A stretch of 64,000 bases of DNA. It comes from Perognathus longimembris pacificus (lineage: Eukaryota > Chordata > Mammalia > Rodentia > Heteromyidae). The text below holds more notes on this DNA, generated by a model. It was given only the letters and a program-made list of their open reading frames with translations, did not search any database and had not been told where the DNA came from. The stretch is taken from assembly GCF_023159225.1 (NCBI RefSeq), contig NC_063181.1:4857606-4921605 (forward strand). The letters run 5' to 3'. The DNA is not shown here. Position 1 is the first letter of the stretch.

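Noticed and set aside
62319..62735. 138- and 116-codon frames on opposite strands
   Set aside because: GC-rich intron with open frames on both strands, neither resembling a known family; no initiation context or conservation evidence.
514..64000. KIF13A, KIF1A/B or KIF16B as the gene identity
   Set aside because: KIF13A differs at many diagnostic places (for example the FHA segment and the acidic [10 protein letters not shown] block), and KIF1/KIF16 tails diverge much more. The GRWESQQD exon following LSGSRQDL is typical of KIF13B.

Overview
This window is an internal, repeat-rich piece of one mammalian protein-coding gene on the + strand. Thirty-one consecutive exons with matching splice phases encode most of a kinesin-3 motor protein. 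I identify it as KIF13B (also called GAKIN) rather than its paralogue KIF13A, from protein-level family knowledge. Typical discriminating strings are [32 protein letters not shown] and [11 protein letters not shown]. The start codon and about the first 105 residues lie upstream of the window. The C-terminal region, including the CAP-Gly domain expected for KIF13B, lies downstream. The last exon is cut by the window end. The coding sequence seen here is 3,925 nt (about 1,308 codons), with no frameshift or internal stop.

The SINE population points to a rodent. About 25 copies of a dimeric element have an ID-like, tRNA-derived left half joined to a non-ID right half. About 15 more copies join a 7SL/B1-like left half to what looks like the same right half. 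This structure fits the IDL-Geo type described from Geomyoidea (pocket mice, kangaroo rats, gophers), so a heteromyid or geomyid rodent is my best guess. That is inference and not proof.

Layout: 514-16827, rest of the motor domain (P-loop end, switch I, switch II, microtubule-binding loops, neck). 17455-18703, neck coiled coil and start of the FHA domain. 24493-29223, FHA core. 30611-35622, coiled coil and MAGUK-binding stalk region. 35895-55176, kinesin-associated/DUF3694-type C2-like tail modules, including a 30-nt microexon at 45865-45894. 57035-58523 and 63972-64000, basic serine-rich tail with probable MARK/Par1 phosphorylation sites.

Introns hold nearly everything else: SINEs (mostly antisense to the gene, several with clean target-site duplications), short 5'-truncated LINE-1 3' ends, an ancient CR1/L3-clade LINE fragment (about 46141-46690), large microsatellites, two local tandem duplications and two repeat-free stretches that look like candidate conserved noncoding elements. 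No second gene, structural RNA gene, CRISPR array or prokaryotic feature was found. The most interesting points are a (TG)17 tract 7 bases inside the intron just before the microexon, a 261-nt TTC-based homopyrimidine tract grown from a SINE tail, the surviving LINE fossil, and the modular SINE right half shared by two families.
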